Notes under the pieces: model-generated
What the model saw: only the letters and a program-made list of their open reading frames with translations
Told to the model about the DNA's origin: nothing
The model's database searches: none
From: Schaalia georgiae DSM 6843
GTDB taxonomy: Bacteria > Actinomycetota > Actinomycetes > Actinomycetales > Actinomycetaceae
Assembly (NCBI RefSeq): GCF_000429245.1
Contig: NZ_AUBM01000009.1
Location: 124,001 to 188,000, forward strand
DNA: 64,000 nt
Reading direction: 5' to 3'
Position numbers and translations under genes: made by a program
Shown here: positions 53,086 through 61,779 of the stretch, piece by piece
Layout: every line of letters begins with the position of its first letter
Position numbering within the stretch: the stretch's first letter is position 1

Positions 53086-56000
53086 GACCGCCCCCCGGGG
53101 CGCACGGCCGCCTCCGCGTCGGCGATGACCCCGAGCAGGCGCTTGAAGGACACCTTGTTCGGCGTGCCCAGTCTCTGTGCGAAGAGCGAGACCCGCAGTT
53201 CCTGGGCCATCCACTGCGCCTGCGAGAGCAGGCGGGCGGTTTCCGCGTCGTAGGGGCGCCTACCCGCTGCCTGGCGCGCCCGGTCCAGGCGCTTGGCCGC
53301 GTCCTCGAGGCGGTCCATGTCCGCCAGGTCGCGCTCCAGGGCCGGCGCGGACTGGGAGGCCCGGTCGATGCGAACGGCCCCAGCGCGCAAATAGCGCGCC
53401 AGGTGGGGCAGCGCCTCGAATGGGGTGTCGGCGAGGAAACCCGCGTGGACCAGGCGCCGCGTGTTCTCCCTTACGTCGTCGACGACCTCGCGCAACGAGG
53501 CCTGCGGGTGGGCGGCCACGGCGCCCTCGGCTTCGCTGTGGGCCTCCATGGCGCGCACGACGTGCCCGAGGATCTCGTGGACCCGGTCCTCGTGGCGCCC
53601 GCGGGCCGCTGCGACGAGGCACTCGAAGTCCTCAGGGCCGCGGACCGAGTCGGGCGCGCAGAGCTGGTCCACCAGGGACAGGGCGGAGGCCAGCTGCGCG
53701 TCCGCCACCAGGGCGTCCGTCCCCCTGTAGGGGGAGGCGGCCAGCATCAGCGCCTCGCGGCCGGTCCACCGCGTGGTGACGCGGGCCGTCGCCAACCGCA
53801 CCCGCTGGAGCAGCAGGCGGGCAAGGCCGAGGCGGTGCTCCCTGGCGGCCTCGGCGGCGTTGGCCATGACGCGGACGCCCGCGCGGGGGTCGTCGGCGCT
53901 GCCCTGGGGCACCAGGGCGGGGAAGGCCCTCAGGGACAGGCCGTCCGCCCGGGAGACCACCGCGCGCGGGAGCGCGGGCATCGCAGTGATGGAGTCCTCG
54001 TTGAGGGCGCTCAGCGCCGCGGCGTCCGCCCCGCCCCCGGCGCGGGAGGGGGAGGCGCCGGCGGATGCGTCCCTTCGCCCGTCGGCCCGGGCGCCGGTGG
54101 TCCCGGCCGTTCGTCCGTCTGCCCCGGTTCCCCGGCCCCTGGCGGATCCGCTCTTCTTCCTGCTTCCTGCGGCTCTTCCTGTGCCCTCCGCTGCCTTCCC
54201 CCTGCGGTTGCGGCCGGCCTGCGCGTCCTCCATCGCCTGGGCGATGGCGCCGCGGACGGCGCGGCGCACGGCCTGGTCGGCGGCCCCGGCCAGCGAGTGC
54301 TGCAGGTGGGCGAGGTCCTTCCCCGCCCCGAGCTCGCGCCCCCGGGAGTCGACGACGACGAAAGTCATCCGAAGGTGGTCGGGCAGGTGCTCGGCGGCGT
54401 GGGCGAGGTCCGCCTCGGACAGGTCCACACCCCGCAATTCGCGCACGGCGGAGGCGAAGGCGGTCGCGAAAGGGGGGCGCCGGGGCGCGGCGCCCGTCGT
54501 CGGCGCCTGGTTGCCAGCCGGGGGCGTCCCCCCAGGGGCGCCCTGGGCAGGCGTGGTCGCAGCCTCCTGGGGGTCCGCAGTGGCGGGCCCCCGAGGGCGG
54601 TCGGCGCGCGCCGCGCCCCGGGCGCTCTCCCTGCCCTTGGCCCCGGAGCGGGGGCGGTCGGTGCGCGCCGTGCCCGTCGACGCCCCCCACCGGGCCAGAC
54701 GGTCCATCGCCGCGGACAGGGAAGCGGGGTCTTCGCGGTCATCGGCGCGGGTGGGGGCGGTCCGGTCGCGAGCCGGGGCTGCACCCGATGGATTGTCCGC
54801 CAACCATTGTGCGATGCGGGAGGCGGCTTCGGGCGCGGGGGCCAGCAGGCGCCGCTTCGCCTTGGGAAGGGCGCGGATCGTCCCTGTGATCAGCTCCTCC
54901 ACCATCCCCGGCACCAGCCAGTCCGCGCCCTCATCGCTCACGCGGGCCAGAGCCTCGACCGGTACGCGCACGCTCACCCCGTCCCGCGGGGACCCGGGCG
55001 AGAACTCGTAGGACACGGGCAGGCGCACCCCTCCGCCCACCCAGTGGTCGGGGAAGCCGTCCCCCTCGCCCGCTCCGCGCGGCAGCAGCAGGGCGCGCGG
55101 GTAGGTGAGCAGGTCCGGGCGCGAGCGGCGAGCCCCCTTCCACCAGCGGTTGAAGTGGGCGGCCGACACGACGTCCTCGGGGACCAGGTCGTCGAAGAAG
55201 GCGAAGCGCGCCTCCTCGTCTGCCACGAGCCCGTGGGTGCGGCTGCGCCGCTCCACCTCCCTGGCCTGCTCCACCAGTTCCTCGTTGGCGCGCTGGAAGG
55301 CGTGGCGCTCGCGCCACTCCCCCTCCACCAGCGCGTGGCGGATGAACATCTCCCGCGCCAAAGCCCTCGCCGTCAGGGGCCCCGCGCCCAGCGCCCCAGC
55401 TCCCGGCGCCGCGCCCAGCAGCCCCGACGAGGACGCCCCCGCCTCGTCGATCACCGTGTCGCCAAGCCCGCCCAGCAGCACCGGGCGGTCCGCCGACAGG
55501 GTGAGGCCGTAGAGCAGGACCTTCTCCTTGACCATCGCCGCGCCCTTGGACGAGGACCAGTAGGGCTCGGAGTGGACGCGTTTGACCAGGGCGCCGGCGG
55601 CGGGCCCGACCCACTCGGGGCGGATGCGCGCCACCGTGCGGGCGAAGAGGCGCGAGGTCTCCACCAGCTCCGCGGCCATCACCCACGCCGGGCGCCCGCC
55701 CACGCCCGAACCCGGCCAGATCGTGAAATGGGTGCCCCGCGCGCCCTCGTAATCGCGTTTCGACTCGTCCCAACTGCCCAGGTTGGACAGCAGGCCCACC
55801 AGCAGCGAGCGGTGGATCTGGTCCGCGTCCACCGTCGCCGTGCCCTGCGTGAAGGCCACGACAGCGCGCGCCGCCGCGTCTGCGGCGCCCCCCGAGGCCG
55901 CCGCCTCGACGACATCGCGGTGCGGGGGCTCCCCCACAGGGCCGGCGCTGATGCCCAGGGGGCGGGCCATCTGGCGCAACTGGTTCACCACGTCGCGCCA

Positions 56001-58007
56001 CTCGCGGAAACGCAGGTAGTGGAGGAACTCGGCGCGGCACAAGCGCCTGAACGCGGACCCCGACAGGTCCCGCGCCTGCACGTTGAGGTAGCGCCACAGG
56101 TTCACGTAGGTGATGAAGTCCGAATGGGGGTCCGCCAGGCGCGCGTGGGCGGCGTCGGCCGCCGCCTGGTGCTCGGTGGGGCGCTCGCGCACGTCCTGGA
56201 TGGACAGGGCCGCCACGATGACGAGCACCTCCGAGGCGCACCCGTTCGCGTCCGCCTCCAGCAGCATCCTGCCCAGGCGCGGGTCGATCGGCAGCCGCGC
56301 CAGATCGCGGCCGATGCGGGTGAGACGGTGCCCGGCCCTCCCGGAGCCCGCGTTGGAGGGGCCGTCCGGGGCCAGGGCGCCGATCTCGACCAGCAGGTTC
56401 ACGCCGTCGCGCACCGCCCGCCGCTCGGGCGCGTCCACGAAGGGGAAGTCCTCGACCGGCCCCAGGCCCAGCGACGCCATCTGCAGGATCACGCTGGCCA
56501 GGGACGTGCGCAGGATCTCCGGCTCCGTGAAACGGGGGCGCGCCTCGTAGTCCCGCTGGGAGTACAGGCGGATCGCGATCCCGTCAGCCACGCGCCCGCA
56601 CCGGCCCGCCCTCTGGTTCGCGCTCGCCTGGCTGACCGGCTCGATCGGCAGACGCTGCACCTTCGTCCGGTTCGAGTAGCGGGAGATGCGCGCCAGGCCC
56701 GGGTCCACCACGTAGCGGATGCCCGGGACGGTCAACGAGGTCTCCGCGACGTTCGTCGCCAGGACCACCCGGCGCAGGCGGTGCGGCTCGAACACCCGGT
56801 GCTGCTCGGCGGCGGTCAGGCGCGCGTAGAGGGGCAGGATCTCGATGGAACCCGGCAGCGCGCCCCTGTCCTCGCCCGCGCGCACCCCGCGCGCGCCCAA
56901 GTGGTCCAAGAGCGCCGACTCGGTGTCCCGGATGTCGCGTTCGCCCGGCAGGAAAACCAGGATGTCGCCGTCGCCCTCCGCGCTCAACTCGTCCACCGCG
57001 TGGCAGATCGCCGTCTCCACGTCGATGTCCTCGCCCAGGCCGTAGCCCAGTGTCGGCAGGTCGTCGTCTGGGTCCTCCAGGACCAGTTGCTCGAAAGCCC
57101 CCGCCCCGTCGGCGCCGTCCGGCGCGGCCCCGCTTCCCCCGCTTCCCGGGCCGGTGCCGGCTCCCGCCCCGTCGGCCCCGTCCAGCGCGGAGGAGTGCGA
57201 CGGAGCCAGGTCCGCGGCCAGGGGGCGGTAGCGGATCTCCACGGGGAAAGTGCGCCCCGACACCTCGATGACGGGTGCGGGCTCGATGGGGCGCCCCCTG
57301 CCCACGGGGCCGTCCCACCGGCCGAAGTGCTCGGCGAAACGCGCCGAATCGATCGTCGCCGACGTGATAATGACCTTCAGGTCCGGGCGGGCGGGCAGAA
57401 GGCGCGCCAGGTACCCCAGGATGAAGTCGATGTTGAGACTGCGCTCGTGGGCCTCGTCGATGATGAGCGTGTCGTAGCGCTCCAGCATCGGATCCGACTG
57501 GATCTCCGCCAGTAGGATGCCGTCGGTCATCAGCTTGACCAGTGTGGTGGGGCCCACCTCGTCGGTGAAACGCACCTGGTAGCCGACCACCTGTCCCGGA
57601 GCACGGCCCACGGTCTGCCCCAGTTCGGCGGCGATGCGGTCGGCCACGGAACGGGCCGCGAGGCGCCTGGGCTGGGTGTGCCCGATCATCCCCGTCACGC
57701 CGCGCCCCAACTGCAAGCAGATCTTCGGCAGCTGCGTCGTCTTTCCCGAGCCCGTCTCGCCCGACACGATCACCACCTGGTGGTCCCGGATCGCCTCGGC
57801 GATCTCGTCACGGCGCGCGGACACCGGCAGATCCGGGAAAACCACCACCGGGATCGCGGCGGCGCGCTGGGCCAGTTGCTGGGGGGTGAAGGGCCTGTGG
57901 ACGTGGGCGCGCTCGCGGCGGGCGCCGGACCGGCCCCTCCGGCGCCCCTTCGCCCCCCGGGCGGGTTCTGGGCGGGCGGGGGTCCTGTTGTCGTGTTCAC
58001 CGGGCAT
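53082..58007 (-). CDS. hrpA: ATP-dependent RNA helicase HrpA
   Basis: The 1,641-residue DEAH helicase shows motif I GETGSGKT near residue 86, motif II DEAHERS near 183, SAT in ITSATIDS, motif VI QRAGRCGR, the HA2 domain, OB-fold and the long C-terminal DUF3418 region that marks HrpA. HrpA acts on mRNA and, in E. coli, resolves stalled ribosomes. Disordered insertions after the SAT motif region (Gly/Ala/Asp-rich) and near residues 1080-1330 (Arg/Ala/Gly-rich) make it longer than the usual 1,300. TACACT lies nine bases before the ATG. The sprT-like gene follows with overlap. Confidence 0.95.
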   Translation of the reverse strand: MPGEHDNRTPARPEPARGAKGRRRGRSGARRERAHVHRPFTPQQLAQRAAAIPVVVFPDLPVSARRDEIAEAIRDHQVVIVSGETGSGKTTQLPKICLQLGRGVTGMIGHTQPRRLAARSVADRIAAELGQTVGRAPGQVVGYQVRFTDEVGPTTLVKLMTDGILLAEIQSDPMLERYDTLIIDEAHERSLNIDFILGYLARLLPARPDLKVIITSATIDSARFAEHFGRWDGPVGRGRPIEPAPVIEVSGRTFPVEIRYRPLAADLAPSHSSALDGADGAGAGTGPGSGGSGAAPDGADGAGAFEQLVLEDPDDDLPTLGYGLGEDIDVETAICHAVDELSAEGDGDILVFLPGERDIRDTESALLDHLGARGVRAGEDRGALPGSIEILPLYARLTAAEQHRVFEPHRLRRVVLATNVAETSLTVPGIRYVVDPGLARISRYSNRTKVQRLPIEPVSQASANQRAGRCGRVADGIAIRLYSQRDYEARPRFTEPEILRTSLASVILQMASLGLGPVEDFPFVDAPERRAVRDGVNLLVEIGALAPDGPSNAGSGRAGHRLTRIGRDLARLPIDPRLGRMLLEADANGCASEVLVIVAALSIQDVRERPTEHQAAADAAHARLADPHSDFITYVNLWRYLNVQARDLSGSAFRRLCRAEFLHYLRFREWRDVVNQLRQMARPLGISAGPVGEPPHRDVVEAAASGGAADAAARAVVAFTQGTATVDADQIHRSLLVGLLSNLGSWDESKRDYEGARGTHFTIWPGSGVGGRPAWVMAAELVETSRLFARTVARIRPEWVGPAAGALVKRVHSEPYWSSSKGAAMVKEKVLLYGLTLSADRPVLLGGLGDTVIDEAGASSSGLLGAAPGAGALGAGPLTARALAREMFIRHALVEGEWRERHAFQRANEELVEQAREVERRSRTHGLVADEEARFAFFDDLVPEDVVSAAHFNRWWKGARRSRPDLLTYPRALLLPRGAGEGDGFPDHWVGGGVRLPVSYEFSPGSPRDGVSVRVPVEALARVSDEGADWLVPGMVEELITGTIRALPKAKRRLLAPAPEAASRIAQWLADNPSGAAPARDRTAPTRADDREDPASLSAAMDRLARWGASTGTARTDRPRSGAKGRESARGAARADRPRGPATADPQEAATTPAQGAPGGTPPAGNQAPTTGAAPRRPPFATAFASAVRELRGVDLSEADLAHAAEHLPDHLRMTFVVVDSRGRELGAGKDLAHLQHSLAGAADQAVRRAVRGAIAQAMEDAQAGRNRRGKAAEGTGRAAGSRKKSGSARGRGTGADGRTAGTTGARADGRRDASAGASPSRAGGGADAAALSALNEDSITAMPALPRAVVSRADGLSLRAFPALVPQGSADDPRAGVRVMANAAEAAREHRLGLARLLLQRVRLATARVTTRWTGREALMLAASPYRGTDALVADAQLASALSLVDQLCAPDSVRGPEDFECLVAAARGRHEDRVHEILGHVVRAMEAHSEAEGAVAAHPQASLREVVDDVRENTRRLVHAGFLADTPFEALPHLARYLRAGAVRIDRASQSAPALERDLADMDRLEDAAKRLDRARQAAGRRPYDAETARLLSQAQWMAQELRVSLFAQRLGTPNKVSFKRLLGVIADAEAAVRPGGRS

Positions 58008-58046
58008 GATGCGCCCAGTGTAACGAGTACCGGCGGTGGCGCCCGC

Positions 58047-58162
58047 GCCCGCCGCTGTTGGGGTGGCGCCTGTGCCCGCCGCTGTCGGGGCTGCGCCCGC
58101 CGTCGTCGGGGTGGTGCCGTGTCCGCCGTCGTCGGGGTGGTGCCCGCCGTCGTCGGGGTGCC
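58047..58162. repeat. Five tandem units of GCCCGCCGTCGTCGGGGTG type
   Basis: Units start at 58047, 58074, 58095, 58121 and 58142, with lengths of 27, 21, 26, 21 and 21 bases, and differ at a few positions. They fill the region between the divergent hrpA and PfkB-kinase starts. Changes in copy number would alter promoter spacing for both genes. Confidence 0.75.
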
Positions 58163-58178
58163 GATGGATAATGAGTCC

Positions 58179-59309
58179 ATGAACGGACTCTTCGCAGGGC
58201 TGACCACGTTGGATGTCATTCATGCGCTGGACCACGTGCCGGACCCGACGGTGAAAGTGACCTCGACCGACCACGTCATGGCAGCCGGAGGGCCCGCGAC
58301 CAACGCCGCCATCGCCTTCGCGGCCCTCGAGCGCGCGGCGGGGAGCCTGCGCGCCAGTACCGCGGCGGCCGATGCGGGTAATGCCAATGGCGGCGACGGG
58401 GCGGGTACGCCAGGATCAGACTCCCTAGAAGCGGGCGCGGGCGGATCCGGCCAGTCCCGGGCCGTCCTGCTCAGCGCCCTCGGGGTGGGCGCCGCGGCCG
58501 AGTTCCTGCGCGCCGACCTGGCGGAGGCGGGCGTGCGCCTCGTCGACGCGACCGCCGCCTCAAACAGCAGTGGGCCCGCGGTCTCGGGCATCATCGAGCA
58601 CCCCGGGGGCCGGATGGTGGCCTCCACGAACGCCAGGGTCGAGGTGGATCCGGCCCTCGCCCGCCGGGCGCTGGAGTCCGCGCAGCCCCTGGACGTCGTC
58701 CTGGTCGACGGGCACAACCCCGGGCTCGCCCAGTCGGCGCTCACTGCGGCGACGCCTCCCGCCGCCGGCTCCGACGACCCCTTCGCGGAGCTCGAGGCGA
58801 AGCCCGCGCATCTGCGCGTCCTCGACGGCGGCTCCTGGAAGGACTGGTTCACCCCGCTGCTCGGCCTCGTCGACGTGGCAGTCGTGTCCGCCGATTTCGT
58901 CCCGCCCCTGCTGCGCGCGCCCGACGGCGCTCAAGTCGCCGGGTTCTTGCGCGGATTCGGCATCACCCGGACGGTGCGAACCCAAGGGCCCGGACCCATT
59001 CAGTTCTGGTGGGACGAGCGGTCGGGGGAAGTGGAGGTGGAACCCGTGGACGGTGCGTCCACCCTGGGTGCGGGCGACGCCTTCCACGGGGCGTTCGCAT
59101 GGGGGTGCGCTCGTTACAGGAGGGTCGGTGCCCCGATCAGCGACCCGAGGGGGCTCATCCGTTTCGCTTCGGCAGTGGCGCGCGTCTCCGTGGCCTCTTT
59201 CGGGACGAGGGGGTGGCTGTCGAGTCCGGAGCTGGAGCGCTGCGTGGGGCGCTTCGAGGCAGATCTCGCCGCAGAACCCGGTGGGCCTGGGGGTGTTCCG
59301 GGTCATTGA
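58179..59309 (+). CDS. PfkB-family carbohydrate kinase
   Basis: The 376-residue kinase shows the PfkB start (FAGLTTLDVIHALDHVP), GGPATNAAIAFAAL and the C-terminal signature STLGAGDAFHGAFAWG containing the catalytic Asp. The substrate is a sugar or nucleoside that cannot be named. An insertion of about 35 Gly/Ser/Asp-rich residues follows the ALERAAG segment. The start is uncertain: ATG at 58179 gives the normal N-terminus, and an in-frame ATG at 58164 adjoining the tandem repeat is possible. The stop lies in a 62-base duplicated stretch. Confidence 0.85.
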   Translation: MNGLFAGLTTLDVIHALDHVPDPTVKVTSTDHVMAAGGPATNAAIAFAALERAAGSLRASTAAADAGNANGGDGAGTPGSDSLEAGAGGSGQSRAVLLSALGVGAAAEFLRADLAEAGVRLVDATAASNSSGPAVSGIIEHPGGRMVASTNARVEVDPALARRALESAQPLDVVLVDGHNPGLAQSALTAATPPAAGSDDPFAELEAKPAHLRVLDGGSWKDWFTPLLGLVDVAVVSADFVPPLLRAPDGAQVAGFLRGFGITRTVRTQGPGPIQFWWDERSGEVEVEPVDGASTLGAGDAFHGAFAWGCARYRRVGAPISDPRGLIRFASAVARVSVASFGTRGWLSSPELERCVGRFEADLAAEPGGPGGVPGH

Positions 59310-59385
59310 TAGGGCGGGTGCCTTCGTCGCTCTCTACCAGAGTTTCGAGACGGGGGTTCCGGGTCATTGATAGGGCGGGTTGGAG
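59294..59385. repeat. Duplicated 3' end of the PfkB gene
   Basis: GTTCCGGGTCATTGATAGGG is present at about 59295-59314 and again about 62 bases downstream, at 59356-59375. The first copy contains the TGA stop of the kinase gene. The duplication is likely recent because it is exact over at least 24 bases. Confidence 0.65.
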
Positions 59386-59565
59386 TGTGTTGGGGCGGGT
59401 CTGTGGATCTGGCTGGTACGCCGCTCCCGCTGAGTCCGGGGGGAAGGGAGGATATGGGTGTTGCGCGTGATGGTCATATCCACCGTTCCCGTTACCTGCT
59501 CGGTAGGGCTGGTTTCCGTGTGCGGTGGTGGTGCGCTGCTCGTGGTCCAGTGGTCTGGTGGTCTG

Positions 59566-59750
59566 GTGGTCCGAAATGCGTCTGGGTTTCGCTGTGTTCG
59601 GCGGGTTCCGCGCGTGGGTGGTCCGAAATGCGTCTGGGTTTGATGGTTTTGGCCGGATTCGGGTGGATTCGGTGGGACTCAGACGCTTTTTGGACCACAT
59701 GCCCGCCAAGCCCCCGTTCTCGCCCGAAACTCGGACGCTTTTTGGACCAC
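59566..59750. repeat. Repeat-block copy B: 185-bp core, inverted relative to copy A
   Basis: Four GGTCCGAAATGCGTCTG-like motifs are present: plus at 59566-59590 and 59618-59642, minus at 59676-59698 and 59726-59750. The whole segment matches the reverse complement of 29962-30146 closely. The right flank (GCCACCCGGATTC and onwards to the 15-mer array) matches copy A in the direct orientation. The gene-free gap is 59310-60741 and contains only repeats, between convergent genes. Confidence 0.85.
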
Positions 59751-59831
59751 TCCCGCCCGTCGCCACCCGGATTCGCAGTGGAGCCCGAAGGAGTCGGGGC
59801 GCCGAATGTGCAGCGGGCGGGCGTGCGCCCG

Positions 59832-59922
59832 CATTGGGGTAGGTTACGGTGTATTGGGGCAGGTTATTAACCTGCCCCAGTGGGGGTTGTCCTGCCCCAG
59901 TAGGTGGTTTCGTGCCCCAGTG
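59832..59922. repeat. Mixed-orientation array of the 15-mer (copy B)
   Basis: The five elements of copy A recur in the same order and orientation: CATTGGGGTAGGTTA at 59832, TATTGGGGCAGGTTA at 59853, then three reverse-complement forms. The central palindrome now has changed bases on both sides. Copy number and order are conserved, while the unit sequences have drifted. Confidence 0.75.
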
Positions 59923-60290
59923 CTGTTCGTTGGGTTCGGGAGGGTTCCGTGGTGGGGGTGGCGGCTGGTCGGCTCGCTAATTTGGGTATGGTTTTGGCTT
60001 GGTTGCTGGGAATGGGGCCGCTTGTGGAGGCTGTGGGCATGCTGTTGGTGGATTCGGTCAGCTTTCTGCCCTGCCCGGTGCTCCCAGGGAGGGGACTGAG
60101 GCGGCGCTGGTCTGCGCCTCGGGCGCCGGAGGGCGCAGTGCTTGTCCGTCAGGATCGGTGTTCCGCAGTGGGAACACCTTGTCGGCGAGTGTTTGAGTCC
60201 GGGTGTTGCGCACCGTGGGCTGTTTTCACAGCGGTACCGACACGGCGGGTCCCGTTTTCACAGCGATGCCTCCGCTTTCACGGGGATACC

Positions 60291-60324
60291 ACGCTTTGCA
60301 AGCGTTATAACACTTGCAAAGCGT
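60291..60324. repeat. Hairpin ACGCTTTGCAAG, second copy
   Basis: A 12-bp perfect stem (60291-60302 with 60313-60324) around a 10-base AT-rich loop, the same hairpin as 30453-30490. The loop sequence CGTTATAACA is identical in both copies. Confidence 0.75.
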
Positions 60325-60330
60325 CGGTTT

Positions 60331-60556
60331 CCCTTTGAGAACTCCACTTCGCTTGCAAAACAAACCCCCACACCCGACCAAGGGGTGAGACTTCCCTTTG
60401 AAAACGAGACATCACTTGCAAAACAGCCCGAGCGTCCGGCCGGGGGGTGAGACACCCCTTTGAAAACGCGGCACCGCTTGCAAAACAGCCCCACTCCCGC
60501 CCAAGGGGCGGGACTTCCCTTTGGAAACGCCACATCACTTGCAAAATGATCCGCGC
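60331..60556. repeat. Tandem array of about 62-bp units (CCCTTTGAAAACG...CTTGCAAAA)
   Basis: Four units begin at 60331, 60394, 60456 and 60517, with spacings of 63, 62 and 61 bases. Each has CCCTTTGAAAAC (with small variations), a CTTGCAAAAC block about 20 bases later and a variable GC-rich stretch. Copy A has only one such unit (about 30494). The array sits after the shared hairpin and is non-coding; variable stretches do not have the uniform length of CRISPR spacers. Confidence 0.75.
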
Positions 60557-60650
60557 GCCGCCCACAGGTGGCTGACGCGGCAATGGGCTCCCGCCTCGTC
60601 CTACAATGGGGCTGTCCTGCGTGGGCCTTTGAGTCGCCGGTCCAGCATTC

Positions 60651-60757
60651 GGGGCATCCGCCTGCGTGCCGGTTCCCCTGCTGGGGCATCCGCCTGCGTG
60701 CCGGTCTCCCTACTGGGGCATCCGTCTGCGTGCCGGTTCCCCTACCGGGGCATCCAC
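60651..60757. repeat. 32-bp minisatellite overlapping the hydrolase 3' end
   Basis: Units with GGGGCATCCGCCTGCGTGCC start at 60651, 60683, 60715 and 60747, exactly 32 bases apart. The fourth copy carries the last codons of the hydrolase gene and the third to fourth junction its stop codon. The unit length is not a multiple of three. Confidence 0.8.
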
Positions 60758-61521
60758 CTGTGCGCCCACTCCAGGCACGCCGAGCGCAGCGTCGTCTTCG
60801 GGGGAAGCACTCCAGGCGCGGGGTCGGCTCCCTCGATGTGCCCGTCGTCGGAGGTGATCTCGACGCGCGACCCGTCCGGCAGCAGGGGGAATGCGGCGCG
60901 CGTGAGGTCCAGCAACCCGGTCTCCTCGTCCACTGCGTCGTGCGTGATGAGGGTCGGGACCTCCAGGCCGGTGAGGAGTTTCTTCGCATCCGCCATTGAC
61001 AGGTCCGCCAGAGTCTGCTTCGAGATGGTGAAGTGGCGTCGCACGGAGGGAGAGTCGTCGGGAATGGTCGTCGTCCCGTAGCGCTCGAGGTCGGAGAGCT
61101 GCACCTCGGAGAAGATCGTCGTCCAGTCGTAAGACAGGGGTCCCAGCGCCGGGGAGGACAGGATGTAGGTGACCGCCGAGGGAGGGCGCGCCTCAAGGGC
61201 GACGGTCGCCCCGAACTCGTGGGCGTGCACGATCTGCCGGGGATGGCCATGGTCCGCCAGCCACCCCGAGGCCGCTCTGAGGTCCTCGATCATCGCGGAT
61301 AGAGTGATGATCTCGTCGCCCGAACGCCCGTGCCCCGAGTAGTCGAAGGCGAGCGTCGCGTAGCCCGCGCCCCGGAAGGCCCTGGCGATGTCGTCGAAGA
61401 AGGCCGAGGACCTGCGGTCCGCGAGGAAAGTGTGCGAAAACAGGACTGCCGCGTCGCGGCTGTCAACGGGGTCGATCATCGTCCCCGATAGCACTACGCC
61501 GCGAGGGGTTTCGATTGTCAC
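60742..61521 (-). CDS. Alpha/beta hydrolase (carboxylesterase or dienelactone hydrolase-like)
   Basis: The 259-residue protein resembles small serine hydrolases: an oxyanion strand VLFSHTFLADRRSSAF, AFDYSGHGRSGD, and the likely acid and histidine in ITHDAVDEETG and SDDGHIEG. The usual GxSxG elbow is replaced by AHEFGATVAL (HEFGA), so the nucleophile serine is missing at its normal place. The enzyme may therefore be non-catalytic or use another residue. The start is GTG at 61521, ten bases after GGAGG. The C-terminus ends inside a 32-bp minisatellite. Confidence 0.75.
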   Translation of the reverse strand: MTIETPRGVVLSGTMIDPVDSRDAAVLFSHTFLADRRSSAFFDDIARAFRGAGYATLAFDYSGHGRSGDEIITLSAMIEDLRAASGWLADHGHPRQIVHAHEFGATVALEARPPSAVTYILSSPALGPLSYDWTTIFSEVQLSDLERYGTTTIPDDSPSVRRHFTISKQTLADLSMADAKKLLTGLEVPTLITHDAVDEETGLLDLTRAAFPLLPDGSRVEITSDDGHIEGADPAPGVLPPKTTLRSACLEWAHRWMPR

Positions 61522-61779
61522 GTCACTCACGCCTCCAACGCTATCCGTCCGGCGCTCCGAAATAAAGGGGGGTGCCCGCTCCTCGCGCGTTTGTGACGGA
61601 GAGGGCGCCGAGGCACAGGCCGGTCCCTGGGGGCGCCGAGGCGCGGGCTGGTCCCCAGGATGTCGCGCCACGGGCCGCGTGCTCAACTGGGCGCATTCGC
61701 ACACCCGAAAAGATCGCCGTCCGCTCCGCGCCCCTTTACCCTTGAACCCAGCAGAACAACTCGCACGTGAGGGAAACGT

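Noticed and set aside
53403-57515. A 1,370-codon open frame on the plus strand, opposite hrpA
   Set aside because: It is complementary to a clearly real HrpA with all helicase motifs, and its translation is Arg/Gly/His-rich with no domain. High GC makes antisense stops rare.
60331-60556. CRISPR array
   Set aside because: The units are 61-63 bases with a conserved core, but the variable parts are short and uneven, no cas genes are near, and one end lies in a dispersed repeat.
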